Below are positions 1-7,196 of a stretch of 64,000 nucleotides of DNA, in pieces. A program made the position numbers and the translations under genes. The stretch covers positions 5,084,001-5,148,000 of the forward strand of contig NC_023036.2 of the NCBI RefSeq assembly GCF_000317305.3, read 5' to 3'. Under the pieces are notes generated by a model. That model was not told the origin of the DNA, ran no database searches, and was given only the letters and a program-made list of their open reading frames with translations. Origin of the DNA: Mycolicibacterium neoaurum VKM Ac-1815D (GTDB taxonomy: Bacteria > Actinomycetota > Actinomycetes > Mycobacteriales > Mycobacteriaceae). Every line of letters starts with the position of its first letter. Positions within the stretch are counted from its first letter, which is position 1.

Positions 1-129
<129 letters not shown>

Positions 130-133
<4 letters not shown>

Positions 134-531
134 CCGCACCGGTGACGCTGGCGGGTCGACGGTCGCGGGAGGCGGCCGTCGCCCGCGACAAGGCGGCCTG
201 GCTGGCGGTGTTCGCCGACGACGCGATCGTCGAGGATCCGATCGGACCGTCGCATTTCGACCCCGAGGGTAAGGGCCATCGCGGCAAGGAGGCCATCGCC
301 GCCTTCTTCGACAAGGCGATCGCCCCGAGTCAGCTCGAATTCCGCTTCGAGAAGACCTATGTCTGCGGCCCCGAAGAGGCCAACGTCGGGCATATCGTGA
401 TCGTCGCCGGCGGCTACCGCGTGGTGGCAGAGGGCGTGTTCACCTACCGCGTGAACGCCGAGGGCAAGATTGCTGCGCTGCGCGCCTACTGGGAAGTGGA
501 CAAGGCGACCGCCAGCGCACAACGGGTGTGA
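130..531 (+). CDS. SnoaL / ketosteroid isomerase-like (NTF2 fold) protein
   Basis: A 133-residue protein starting at a GTG that overlaps the upstream thiolase stop by four bases, so the two are probably co-translated. The pattern WLAVFADDAIVEDPIG near residue 30 followed by GKGHRGKEAIAAFF is typical of the NTF2-like cone fold shared by delta5-3-ketosteroid isomerases and SnoaL proteins, and the length fits. The steroid-catabolic context makes a sterol-intermediate isomerase, hydratase or binding role plausible, but the NTF2 superfamily is functionally diverse and I do not see enough to assign a reaction. An upstream ATG at 100 would put the start inside the thiolase coding sequence and is less likely. 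Confidence 0.7.
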
Positions 532-599
532 CGGCCGGGTGTGCGGGCTCCGATCGCGTAGGCTGGGCAGCGATTTCGTCCGCTAGGTGTCTCGAATTG

Positions 600-1211
600 A
601 TGTTGTCCCGATCACATGTAGTCGCTGCCGCACTGCTCGCCGTCGGCCTCTCCGCCTGCGCTCCCAGCCAGCCGGGTGCCCCGAGCAGCGCTGCGCCGAC
701 GCTGCCCGCATTCACCACCAGCGCCACTCCCACGACCACCGCGCCCGCGCAGGCCACCGACTACACCCGGCTACTGGTCACCGCCGCCGATCTCAGTGAC
801 GCCGAGGACACCTTCACCGAGCGGCACATCGAAGCCTCACCAGGCGGGCTGCCGGGGGCGAGTGCGTTTTTCGTCAACGCCGAGGACACCCGCGCCATCA
901 GCTCGACGATCCTGGTCTACGACAACCCGGGCACCGCCGCGACCGCGCTCAAGGAAGCGCGGGGCACGCTGGGTAGCAGGGTGACGGGAAACCCGGTGCC
1001 CGGCGGGGTGGGTCCGGACAGCGTGATGGTCCGTGGCGCCGACCCGGACGAGGCCAAGGACATCACCGTGCTGATGTTCACCCAGGGTCGCGCGCTGGCG
1101 CGCCTGGAATTCCAGAGCGCGGGCGGCGACGCCACCACCGACGGCTACGTGACCACCGTCGGCAAGATGCAGCAGATCGCGCTGCGCTCCGGTCTGCAAG
1201 ACGAGAACTGA
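600..1211 (+). CDS. Hypothetical secreted lipoprotein
   Basis: A 203-residue protein. The N-terminus is a lipoprotein signal peptide: short basic start (MLSRSH), hydrophobic stretch and lipobox LSAC, followed by a Ser/Thr/Pro-rich linker of about 35 residues (TSATPTTTAPAQ) typical of exported mycobacterial lipoproteins. The remainder (about residues 55-203) looks like a compact alpha/beta domain resembling the sensor-like domain of LpqN/PknH-type lipoproteins, but no catalytic motif is visible. The ATG at 600 was chosen because it places the signal peptide exactly at the N-terminus; an in-frame extension to 528 would bury it. M. tuberculosis carries a membrane-associated gene (Rv3524) at the same place. 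Substrate or partner unknown. Confidence 0.7.
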   Translation: MLSRSHVVAAALLAVGLSACAPSQPGAPSSAAPTLPAFTTSATPTTTAPAQATDYTRLLVTAADLSDAEDTFTERHIEASPGGLPGASAFFVNAEDTRAISSTILVYDNPGTAATALKEARGTLGSRVTGNPVPGGVGPDSVMVRGADPDEAKDITVLMFTQGRALARLEFQSAGGDATTDGYVTTVGKMQQIALRSGLQDEN

Positions 1212-1338
1212 GCCGGCGCCCGGTACCGCCGGGCGTGTTCGATAGCTCCAGCTATCTCCAGCCGAGCCGCATTCCGTCGGTTCATGGCTACAAAACGGCA
1301 GTTGGCGCAGTATGCGTTGCGCACTGCCCGGTCAAAAC

Positions 1339-1352
1339 TGTAACGTGTTCTA
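1339..1352 (+). promoter_or_regulatory. KstR operator upstream of kshA
   Basis: TGTAACGTGTTCTA matches the KstR half-site pattern TNNAACNNGTTNNA known from mycobacterial cholesterol genes. It lies 31-44 bases before the kshA GTG. The TGTAAC half is also a fair -10 element, so repressor binding would occlude the promoter until a sterol CoA thioester releases KstR. Confidence 0.75.
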
Positions 1353-1382
1353 GTTAGAGAGACCAGATACGGGAGGCCCACC

Positions 1383-2570
1383 GTGACTACCGAGACAGCC
1401 GGCATTCGCGAGATCGACACCGGCGACCTGCCCGACCGCTATGCGCGCGGTTGGCATTGCCTGGGACCGGTGAAGGACTACCTCGACGGCAAGCCGCACG
1501 GGGTGGAGATCTTCGACACCATGCTGGTCGTCTTCGCCGACTCCGAGGGTGAGCTCAAGGTTCTGGACGGTTACTGCCGGCACATGGGCGGCAACCTCGC
1601 CCAGGGCACCATCAAGGGTGACACCGTGGCCTGCCCGTTCCACGATTGGCGCTGGGGTGGCGACGGCAAGTGCAAGCTCGTCCCCTACGCCAAACGCACA
1701 CCGCGCCTGGCCCGCACCCGCGCCTGGCACACCGACGTACGCGGCGGGCTGCTCTTCGTCTGGCATGACCACGAGGGCAACCCACCGCAGCCCGAGGTTC
1801 GGATCCCCGAGATCCCCGAGTTCGCCAGCGACGACTGGACCGACTGGCGGTGGAACACGATGCTCATCGAGGGCTCCAACTGCCGCGAGATCATCGACAA
1901 CGTCACCGACATGGCGCACTTCTTCTACATCCACTACGGGTTGCCGACGTACTTCAAGAACGTCTTCGAGGGCCACATCGCCAGCCAGTACCTACACAAC
2001 GTCGGCCGTCCCGACGTCAACGACCTGGGCACCACCTACGGTGAGGCGCACCTGGATTCCGAGGCGTCCTACTTCGGTCCGTCGTTCATGATCAACTGGC
2101 TGCACAACAACTACGGCGGGTTCAAGGCCGAGTCGATCCTGATCAACCGCCACTACCCGGTCAGTCAGGACTCCTTCGTGCTGCAGTGGGGCGTCATCGT
2201 CGAAAAGCCCAAGGGGCTCGATGAGAAGACCACCGACAAGCTGGCCCGCGTCTTCACCGAGGGCGTCTCCAAGGGGTTCCTGCAGGACGTCGAGATCTGG
2301 AAGCACAAGACCCGGATCGACAACCCGCTGCTGGTCGAGGAGGACGGCGCCGTCTATCAGATGCGCCGCTGGTATCAGCAGTTCTACGTCGACGTCGCCG
2401 ACGTGACACCCGATATGACCGACCGCTTCGAGATGGAGGTCGACACCACCATCGCCAACGAGAAGTGGCATGTCGAGGTCGAGGAAAACCTGAAGCTGCA
2501 GCAGGACGCCGCCGAGCAGGACGCCGCCGAACAGGGTGAGCCGCAAAAAGAGTCCGCGCAGCCGAGCTGA
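1383..2570 (+). CDS. kshA: 3-ketosteroid 9-alpha-hydroxylase, oxygenase component KshA
   Basis: A 395-residue Rieske non-heme iron oxygenase. With reductase KshB it 9-alpha-hydroxylates 3-ketosteroids such as AD, ADD and their CoA forms, which together with KstD opens steroid ring B. The Rieske cluster ligands are visible as C65-x-H67 and C84-x2-H87; the mononuclear iron site is N173-x2-D176-x2-H179-x4-H184, with the distal Asp in FLQDVEIW near residue 302. Length and spacing match M. tuberculosis KshA. The GTG start at 1383 is preceded by GGGAGG. The last 20 residues are a Glu/Gln/Ala-rich tail with a repeated QDAAEQ. A KstR operator sits just upstream, and the next gene overlaps by one base. 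Confidence 0.97.
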   Translation: MTTETAGIREIDTGDLPDRYARGWHCLGPVKDYLDGKPHGVEIFDTMLVVFADSEGELKVLDGYCRHMGGNLAQGTIKGDTVACPFHDWRWGGDGKCKLVPYAKRTPRLARTRAWHTDVRGGLLFVWHDHEGNPPQPEVRIPEIPEFASDDWTDWRWNTMLIEGSNCREIIDNVTDMAHFFYIHYGLPTYFKNVFEGHIASQYLHNVGRPDVNDLGTTYGEAHLDSEASYFGPSFMINWLHNNYGGFKAESILINRHYPVSQDSFVLQWGVIVEKPKGLDEKTTDKLARVFTEGVSKGFLQDVEIWKHKTRIDNPLLVEEDGAVYQMRRWYQQFYVDVADVTPDMTDRFEMEVDTTIANEKWHVEVEENLKLQQDAAEQDAAEQGEPQKESAQPS

Positions 2571-3046
2571 TGACCACGCATGACGAGCGGGCCGGAACAC
2601 CAGATATTGACGATCTGGCCCGCTCCATGCTGCTCCTGCACGGCGGACACGACGACGAGGACGACCACGACCACCCGGACCCCCGTACGAGTACCGGGAA
2701 CTGGTCCAAGGCACCGGATTTCAGCTCCGATCCGCTCCGGGCGGCGGCGGTGCACGAAGCCACCGAGCGGGACAAGCAGCGGTATCTGACCTCCGGGTTG
2801 GCCTCAGTGGACTGCCGGTACTGTCATGCCACCGTGCAGGTCAAGAAGCTGGGCACCGAACACACGTCGGTGCAGTGGAATTCGGCGGCGACCAAGCGCT
2901 GCGCGGTCTTCGACGAGATCCGTTCCTCCGGCGGCGATCCGGCACGGGCACGCTCGTGCCACCGGCTCACCGACAGCATCAAGCACGCCATCGCCGAGGG
3001 ATGCCTGGAGGAATTCTCCAGCGCACCCTCCCCCGGCGACGGCTAG
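2570..3046 (+). CDS. Conserved hypothetical protein, Rv3527-like
   Basis: A 158-residue soluble protein translationally coupled to kshA: its ATG shares the last base of the kshA stop. There is a His/Asp-rich, probably disordered segment (HGGHDDEDDHDH, about residues 24-35) and a C-x2-C pair in DCRYCHATVQVKK around residue 82, with further Cys near residues 112, 130 and 144 that could bind metal. No known catalytic motif is seen. M. tuberculosis has a hypothetical gene of similar size (Rv3527) directly after kshA. A KshA-associated maturation or electron-transfer accessory role is possible from context only. The operon ends at the strong terminator that follows. Confidence 0.75.
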   Translation: MTTHDERAGTPDIDDLARSMLLLHGGHDDEDDHDHPDPRTSTGNWSKAPDFSSDPLRAAAVHEATERDKQRYLTSGLASVDCRYCHATVQVKKLGTEHTSVQWNSAATKRCAVFDEIRSSGGDPARARSCHRLTDSIKHAIAEGCLEEFSSAPSPGDG

Positions 3047-3058
3047 GTTCTCTCTTGC

Positions 3059-3107
3059 GATTTCGGTGAGGATACGTGCGCACGGCGTACGTATCCTCAC
3101 CGAAATC
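3059..3107 (+). terminator. Bidirectional terminator-like hairpin
   Basis: A perfect 19-bp inverted repeat (3059-3077 and 3089-3107) with an 11-base loop lies between the convergent kshA operon and sulfotransferase gene. The right arm overlaps the sulfotransferase stop codon. There is no long T-tract, as is usual for mycobacterial terminators. Confidence 0.75.
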
Positions 3108-4248
3108 ACAGTCCCTTGAAGCGCTCCTTGACCTGCTCGTCGGTCAGCCCGTAATCGCTGAGCGAGTAGGTATGCTTGGGTGCCCGCGGGCCCTTCTTGC
3201 TCTCCTCGTGGCTGGCGGTCATGGCCTGGCGCGCCGCATCGGTGAACTCGATCCCGAACGTGCTGTAGATCCCCTCCACTGCGGCGACCGGATCCTTGAT
3301 GAACTCGAAATAGTCGACATCGCAGAACTGTGCCGGATCATGCTTGGCCCGTTCGGCGTTGAACAGTTCCAGCCCACGGGACCAGGTCTCCAGGGAGTCC
3401 TCGCCGATGACCTTGCCGGAGAAGCTGTTCGACCAGCCCTCGGTGGTGTGCTGGGCCAGTGAGCACATCGAGGCCATGATCGTCTCGGCCGGCCGGTGGC
3501 ATTGCACCACCAGCGCATCGGGGTAGGCAGCGAACAACGCGTCGAGGGCGAACAGGTGGCTCGGATTCTTGAGCACCCAGCGCTTTTCGGGCTCGTTGAG
3601 GCCGATCAACTGCAGGTTCTTGCGATGCCGCTGATAGGACTTGGTCCAGTCCTGCTGGGCCAGCCAACGCGAATAGGTGGGGATGTGCGCCAGGGTCTCA
3701 TAGGACACCGAATGCAGCGATTGCCGTAACAGCTGCCAGCACTCTTCGACCTCGTCGGCGGTCATGTAGTGCAGGCCGGTGTAGTCAGGGTTCTCCTCAT
3801 GCGCCTTGGTGAACTGCGCATCGAGCTGGGCGAAGATCGGATTATCCGACCAGGTTTCGCGCGGTGGACGCGGCTGCGGGAACTCGGCCAACCACAGCTC
3901 GAGGCCCTGGTGCCGCGGATCGGCGGTGAGCAGCCGGTGGATGACAGTGGTGCCGGTGCGCGGCAGTCCGGTCACGAAGATCGGTCGCTCGATCGGCACA
4001 TCGGCGTGCTGCGGATACTGCTTGAACGCCGCCTCCGACACCAGCCGGGCCACCAGCGCATTCCGGACGAAGAAGCGCTGCATCTTGCTGCCGAATTCGG
4101 TGAGATCAGCATCCCGCTGATACGCGTCCAACAGGACGGCGAGCGCCTCCTTGTAGTTGTCGCTGTCATCACCGAAATCGTCGAGCCCACAGGCTTTGGT
4201 CGCCGATGCATGCAGATCTTCGACGGTTCCCACGTCGGTGCGTGTCAT
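3106..4248 (-). CDS. Sulfotransferase family protein, Rv3529c-like
   Basis: A 380-residue protein with the PAPS 5'-phosphosulfate-binding loop GLPRTGTT at residues 94-101 and the downstream 3'-phosphate region around CHRPAETIMASMCSL, features of cytosolic-type sulfotransferases. It would transfer sulfate from PAPS to an alcohol or amine; the acceptor is unknown, although KstR-region context suggests a sterol-derived or lipid substrate. The ATG at 4248 was chosen because GGAG lies just upstream of it; an in-frame ATG at 4290 would run into the upstream SDR gene. It is the last gene of a three-gene minus-strand operon (DUF1214-SDR-sulfotransferase) matching Rv3531c-Rv3529c. Confidence 0.85.
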   Translation of the reverse strand: MTRTDVGTVEDLHASATKACGLDDFGDDSDNYKEALAVLLDAYQRDADLTEFGSKMQRFFVRNALVARLVSEAAFKQYPQHADVPIERPIFVTGLPRTGTTVIHRLLTADPRHQGLELWLAEFPQPRPPRETWSDNPIFAQLDAQFTKAHEENPDYTGLHYMTADEVEECWQLLRQSLHSVSYETLAHIPTYSRWLAQQDWTKSYQRHRKNLQLIGLNEPEKRWVLKNPSHLFALDALFAAYPDALVVQCHRPAETIMASMCSLAQHTTEGWSNSFSGKVIGEDSLETWSRGLELFNAERAKHDPAQFCDVDYFEFIKDPVAAVEGIYSTFGIEFTDAARQAMTASHEESKKGPRAPKHTYSLSDYGLTDEQVKERFKGL

Positions 4249-4261
4249 ATCGAGTGCTCCA

Positions 4262-5056
4262 TCAGAACTTGTACTCCCCGCAGTTGACATCCAGAGTCTG
4301 CCCGGTGATACCGCTGGACAGATCGCTGGCCATGAACAGAATCGCCGAGGCCACCTCGTCCTCGGTCGGCAGTTTCTTCAGATCACTGTTGGCGGCGGCG
4401 GCCTTGTAGATCTCGTCCACCGTCGTGCCGTACTTACCCGCCTGGTGCTCGAAATAGCTCTGCAACGTTCCGCCCCAGATATAGCCGGGCAGAACCGAAT
4501 TCACCCTGATCCCGGCCTCACCGAGCTCGCTGGCCAGCGACTGCGACATGGCCAGCAACGCCGACTTGGCCAGCTTGTAGGCGCCCTGCTTGGGATCGGA
4601 GTGCCGAACGACCATCGAGTTGACATTGACCACCGACCCCTTGGACTCGGTCAGTGCGGGGGTGAAACCCTGGATGAGTCGCAGTGCGCCGAGCACGGTG
4701 AGCTCGACGGTCTCCCGAATGTGCTCGAAGCTGGTCTTGGCGAACGGTTTCATCGACGGCACCCGGAATGCGTTGTTGATCAGGACGTCGACCTTGCCGA
4801 ACTCGGACATCGAGGTCGAAACCAGGTTGGCCACCTGGGCCTCGTCGGTGATATCCGTACCGACGGCCAACGCCCGGCGGCCGAGCGCGCGCACCTGTCC
4901 CGCGACATCCTCCAGACGTTCCACGGTGCGGGCGGCCAGGATCACATCGGCACCCTCCTCGGCACATCGACGCGCCAGCGTGGTGCCCAGCGCCGGGCCC
5001 ACACCGCTGATGACGACAACTCGATCCTTCAGAAGTCCACCCACAGTCGCGGCCAT
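4262..5056 (-). CDS. Short-chain dehydrogenase/reductase, Rv3530c-like
   Basis: A 264-residue classical SDR oxidoreductase. The Rossmann cofactor motif is SGVGPALG (residues 17-24, a variant of TGxxxGxG), NNA is at 94-96, and the catalytic set is S147, Y160 and K164 (YxxxK). It probably oxidises or reduces a hydroxysteroid or a hydroxyacyl-CoA in sterol breakdown. The ATG at 5056 was chosen because it follows the upstream stop by two bases and has GGTGGG before it; a longer frame to 5116 overlaps the upstream gene. Gene order matches Rv3530c. The exact substrate is not known. Confidence 0.85.
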   Translation of the reverse strand: MAATVGGLLKDRVVVISGVGPALGTTLARRCAEEGADVILAARTVERLEDVAGQVRALGRRALAVGTDITDEAQVANLVSTSMSEFGKVDVLINNAFRVPSMKPFAKTSFEHIRETVELTVLGALRLIQGFTPALTESKGSVVNVNSMVVRHSDPKQGAYKLAKSALLAMSQSLASELGEAGIRVNSVLPGYIWGGTLQSYFEHQAGKYGTTVDEIYKAAAANSDLKKLPTEDEVASAILFMASDLSSGITGQTLDVNCGEYKF

Positions 5057-5058
5057 GC

Positions 5059-6186
5059 TCAACCCACCATTCTTTCGCCGATCAGCTTCTGGCGCAGCGC
5101 GATCCGTGCCCGCCAATCATCCTGGGAGATCTTGTTCGATTCGTAGTAGGGCAATGCCGCCGGCACGGCATCCAGGTCGACGATCTCCATCGTCGGGCCG
5201 TCGGCCTCGGTCAGTTCCCGCGAGACCCGCTGCCAGCGGAACTGCAGGTACCCCTTACGGTGGCCGAGCGTCTCACACCAGTTCGTCACGCCCGGGTTGC
5301 CCTCGGACACCACGATGCGGATCTTGCCGTCCGGATCCGCCTGTGCCTGAGTACCGTTCAGTGAGGTCTGGTGATTGATGTAATCCAGCGAGATGTACCA
5401 CAGGCTGCCCAACTGGAACCCGAGGTAGGGCGCATCGCTCACCGGTAGCGTGATGACGATCGCCTGCTCACCCGTGATGTCGTAATGCCCGACCGAGGAG
5501 TACTGGGTGGCCAACCCGCCCGGGGTCAGCCGCGGCGCGGTCAGTGTGTTGACCGGCAGGTTGTCATAGAACCACTTGGGGAACTGCAGCCAGGTCTTCA
5601 CCCGTTGCACCAACTGCTTTCCCGCGACGTTGAATCTCTTCTCGATCAGTTCCTTGGACAGCGGCTCCGGCGCGGTACCCGCGGTGTCGGTGCGAGCGAT
5701 CGCGAAGGCGCCGCGCTGGGCGGACCAATCGTTGTAGACCTCGCGGATCACCAACTGGGCGGGCTTGTCCGGGGTGAAGCGCCATTCGAAGGTGCCGTCG
5801 GCGGCGATATCGAGCTTGCGGTCGTCGAAGGCGGTCTCGCTGTCGGGCACCGTTTCGTCGGTGTACTCACCGCCGATGAGCTGGAAGCTGACGTCGGTGG
5901 TGGTGCCGCGCCGCCCGGTCACGACGTATTCGTGGCCCGGCTGCACTCGGGTGCCGAAGTACATGGTGTCCGGGTTGTCCAGACCCATCTTGGTGAACGG
6001 ACCGGTTCCGCTGTGCAGGAACGGATGCTCGCGGTCGTAATCGAACGCCACATGCGTGCACGCCGCGATGCATCCCGCCAGATACTGCAGGCCTTCCAGC
6101 AGATCGGCTTCGGACTCGATGAAGGGGGCTTCGGTGACGAGGCGTTCGGCCTCGGCGATGGCATCGGCCAGCGGCTGCGAATACAT
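5059..6186 (-). CDS. DUF1214 protein, Rv3531c-like
   Basis: A 375-residue protein without a signal peptide or membrane segment. The N-terminal third is helical (MYSQPLADAIAEAERLV...), followed by beta-rich segments with GHEYVVTGRRG and IVVSEGNPGVTNWCETLGHRKG, features I associate with the DUF1214 family. Function is not established. It is the first gene of the operon with the SDR and sulfotransferase, the same order as Rv3531c-Rv3529c, and is driven from the divergent promoter that carries a perfect KstR palindrome, so a role in sterol metabolism is likely. Start ATG at 6186 has GGTGA upstream. Confidence 0.8.
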   Translation of the reverse strand: MYSQPLADAIAEAERLVTEAPFIESEADLLEGLQYLAGCIAACTHVAFDYDREHPFLHSGTGPFTKMGLDNPDTMYFGTRVQPGHEYVVTGRRGTTTDVSFQLIGGEYTDETVPDSETAFDDRKLDIAADGTFEWRFTPDKPAQLVIREVYNDWSAQRGAFAIARTDTAGTAPEPLSKELIEKRFNVAGKQLVQRVKTWLQFPKWFYDNLPVNTLTAPRLTPGGLATQYSSVGHYDITGEQAIVITLPVSDAPYLGFQLGSLWYISLDYINHQTSLNGTQAQADPDGKIRIVVSEGNPGVTNWCETLGHRKGYLQFRWQRVSRELTEADGPTMEIVDLDAVPAALPYYESNKISQDDWRARIALRQKLIGERMVG

Positions 6187-6243
6187 CCGGGCATCACCTT
6201 TCGTTCCAATATTGGACCGTCGTGGTAGAGTTTCCGACCTGAG

Positions 6244-6261
6244 ACTAGAACGCGTTCTAGT
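6244..6261. promoter_or_regulatory. Perfect palindromic KstR operator in a divergent promoter
   Basis: ACTAGAACGCGTTCTAGT is a perfect 18-bp palindrome containing the KstR core TAGAACNNGTTCTA. TAGAAC on each strand can serve as a -10 element, for the DUF1214 operon to the left and the IclR-type gene to the right, so one site could repress both directions. Confidence 0.85.
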
Positions 6262-6284
6262 TCACGTCAACGTCGGGAGGTGCG

Positions 6285-7196
6285 GTGCCAGACCAGGCGA
6301 CCGGACGCGCGTCCCCGCCCACCGAACGGGTGGTGGCGGTGCTGAACTTCCTGGCCGCGCACCCGCATGACCGCTTCGGGCTCTCCGAACTGGCCCGCCG
6401 GGTCAACCTCAGCAAGCCCACCTGCCTGGGGATCCTGACCAGCCTGACCGAGTCGGGCTACCTCGTACGCCAGGCCGGCGAGGGCACCCGGGACAAGACC
6501 TACGGGCTCGGCCCCGCGCTGATCACGCTGGGGCACACCGCGCAACAGGCCCTGCGGGTGAGCCCCGCGGCGCAGGCCGAGTTGCGATCACTGTCGGATG
6601 CATTCGGTGCCACCGCTGCCCTGTCCGGTGTCGTCGACGACCGCATCACGCTGCTCGAACTCGTCTCGCCCCCGGGCACACCCATCACGGTGCGAGTCGG
6701 GCAGAGCTACCCGTTCGCGCCACCGGTCGGGCTGATGTTCGTCCTCTGGGACGACGGGGCGGTCCGCGACTGGCTCGCCAAGGAACCCACGATTCCGTTG
6801 GACACCGACAGCGATCGGTTCGAACGGGTCATCACCGCCTGCCGCGCCTGCGGATATCTGGTGGAGCGGCTCACCCCCGGTGGCCGGAGGCTGTATGCGC
6901 TGATGGCGGGCATGTCGAACACGCTGCCCGACGAACTCCGGGCGCTGCTCGGGGAATTGGTCTCCGATATCGGTGAGCGGGTCTACCTACCGGGCACCGA
7001 TGATCCCGAGACGCGTCACGACATCAGCGTCATCGCCGCTCCCGTCTTCGATCACCACCGCCGCCAGGTGATGGTGGCGACGATGCAGATCGGCGCGGCA
7101 TTGACCGACGCCGATATCGCGGCACGTGCGCACGCGCTGATGGCGACCGCCGACGCGGTCACCTCGTCCCTCGGCGGCATCAAGCCCGGGTTCTAG
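6285..7196 (+). CDS. IclR-family-like transcriptional regulator
   Basis: A 303-residue regulator. Residues about 12-70 form a winged helix-turn-helix (LSELARRVNLSKPTCLGILTSL region, here split by the turn) and the remainder resembles the GAF-like effector domain of IclR proteins, with AALSGVVDDRITLLELV and SVIAAPVFDHH. The GTG start has GGGAGG eight bases upstream. It is transcribed from the promoter with the perfect KstR palindrome, so it probably belongs to the KstR regulon; its own target may be the divergent DUF1214-SDR-sulfotransferase operon. In M. tuberculosis, PPE genes occupy this place instead. The effector is unknown. Its stop overlaps the convergent helicase stop by four bases. 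Confidence 0.8.
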   Translation: MPDQATGRASPPTERVVAVLNFLAAHPHDRFGLSELARRVNLSKPTCLGILTSLTESGYLVRQAGEGTRDKTYGLGPALITLGHTAQQALRVSPAAQAELRSLSDAFGATAALSGVVDDRITLLELVSPPGTPITVRVGQSYPFAPPVGLMFVLWDDGAVRDWLAKEPTIPLDTDSDRFERVITACRACGYLVERLTPGGRRLYALMAGMSNTLPDELRALLGELVSDIGERVYLPGTDDPETRHDISVIAAPVFDHHRRQVMVATMQIGAALTDADIAARAHALMATADAVTSSLGGIKPGF

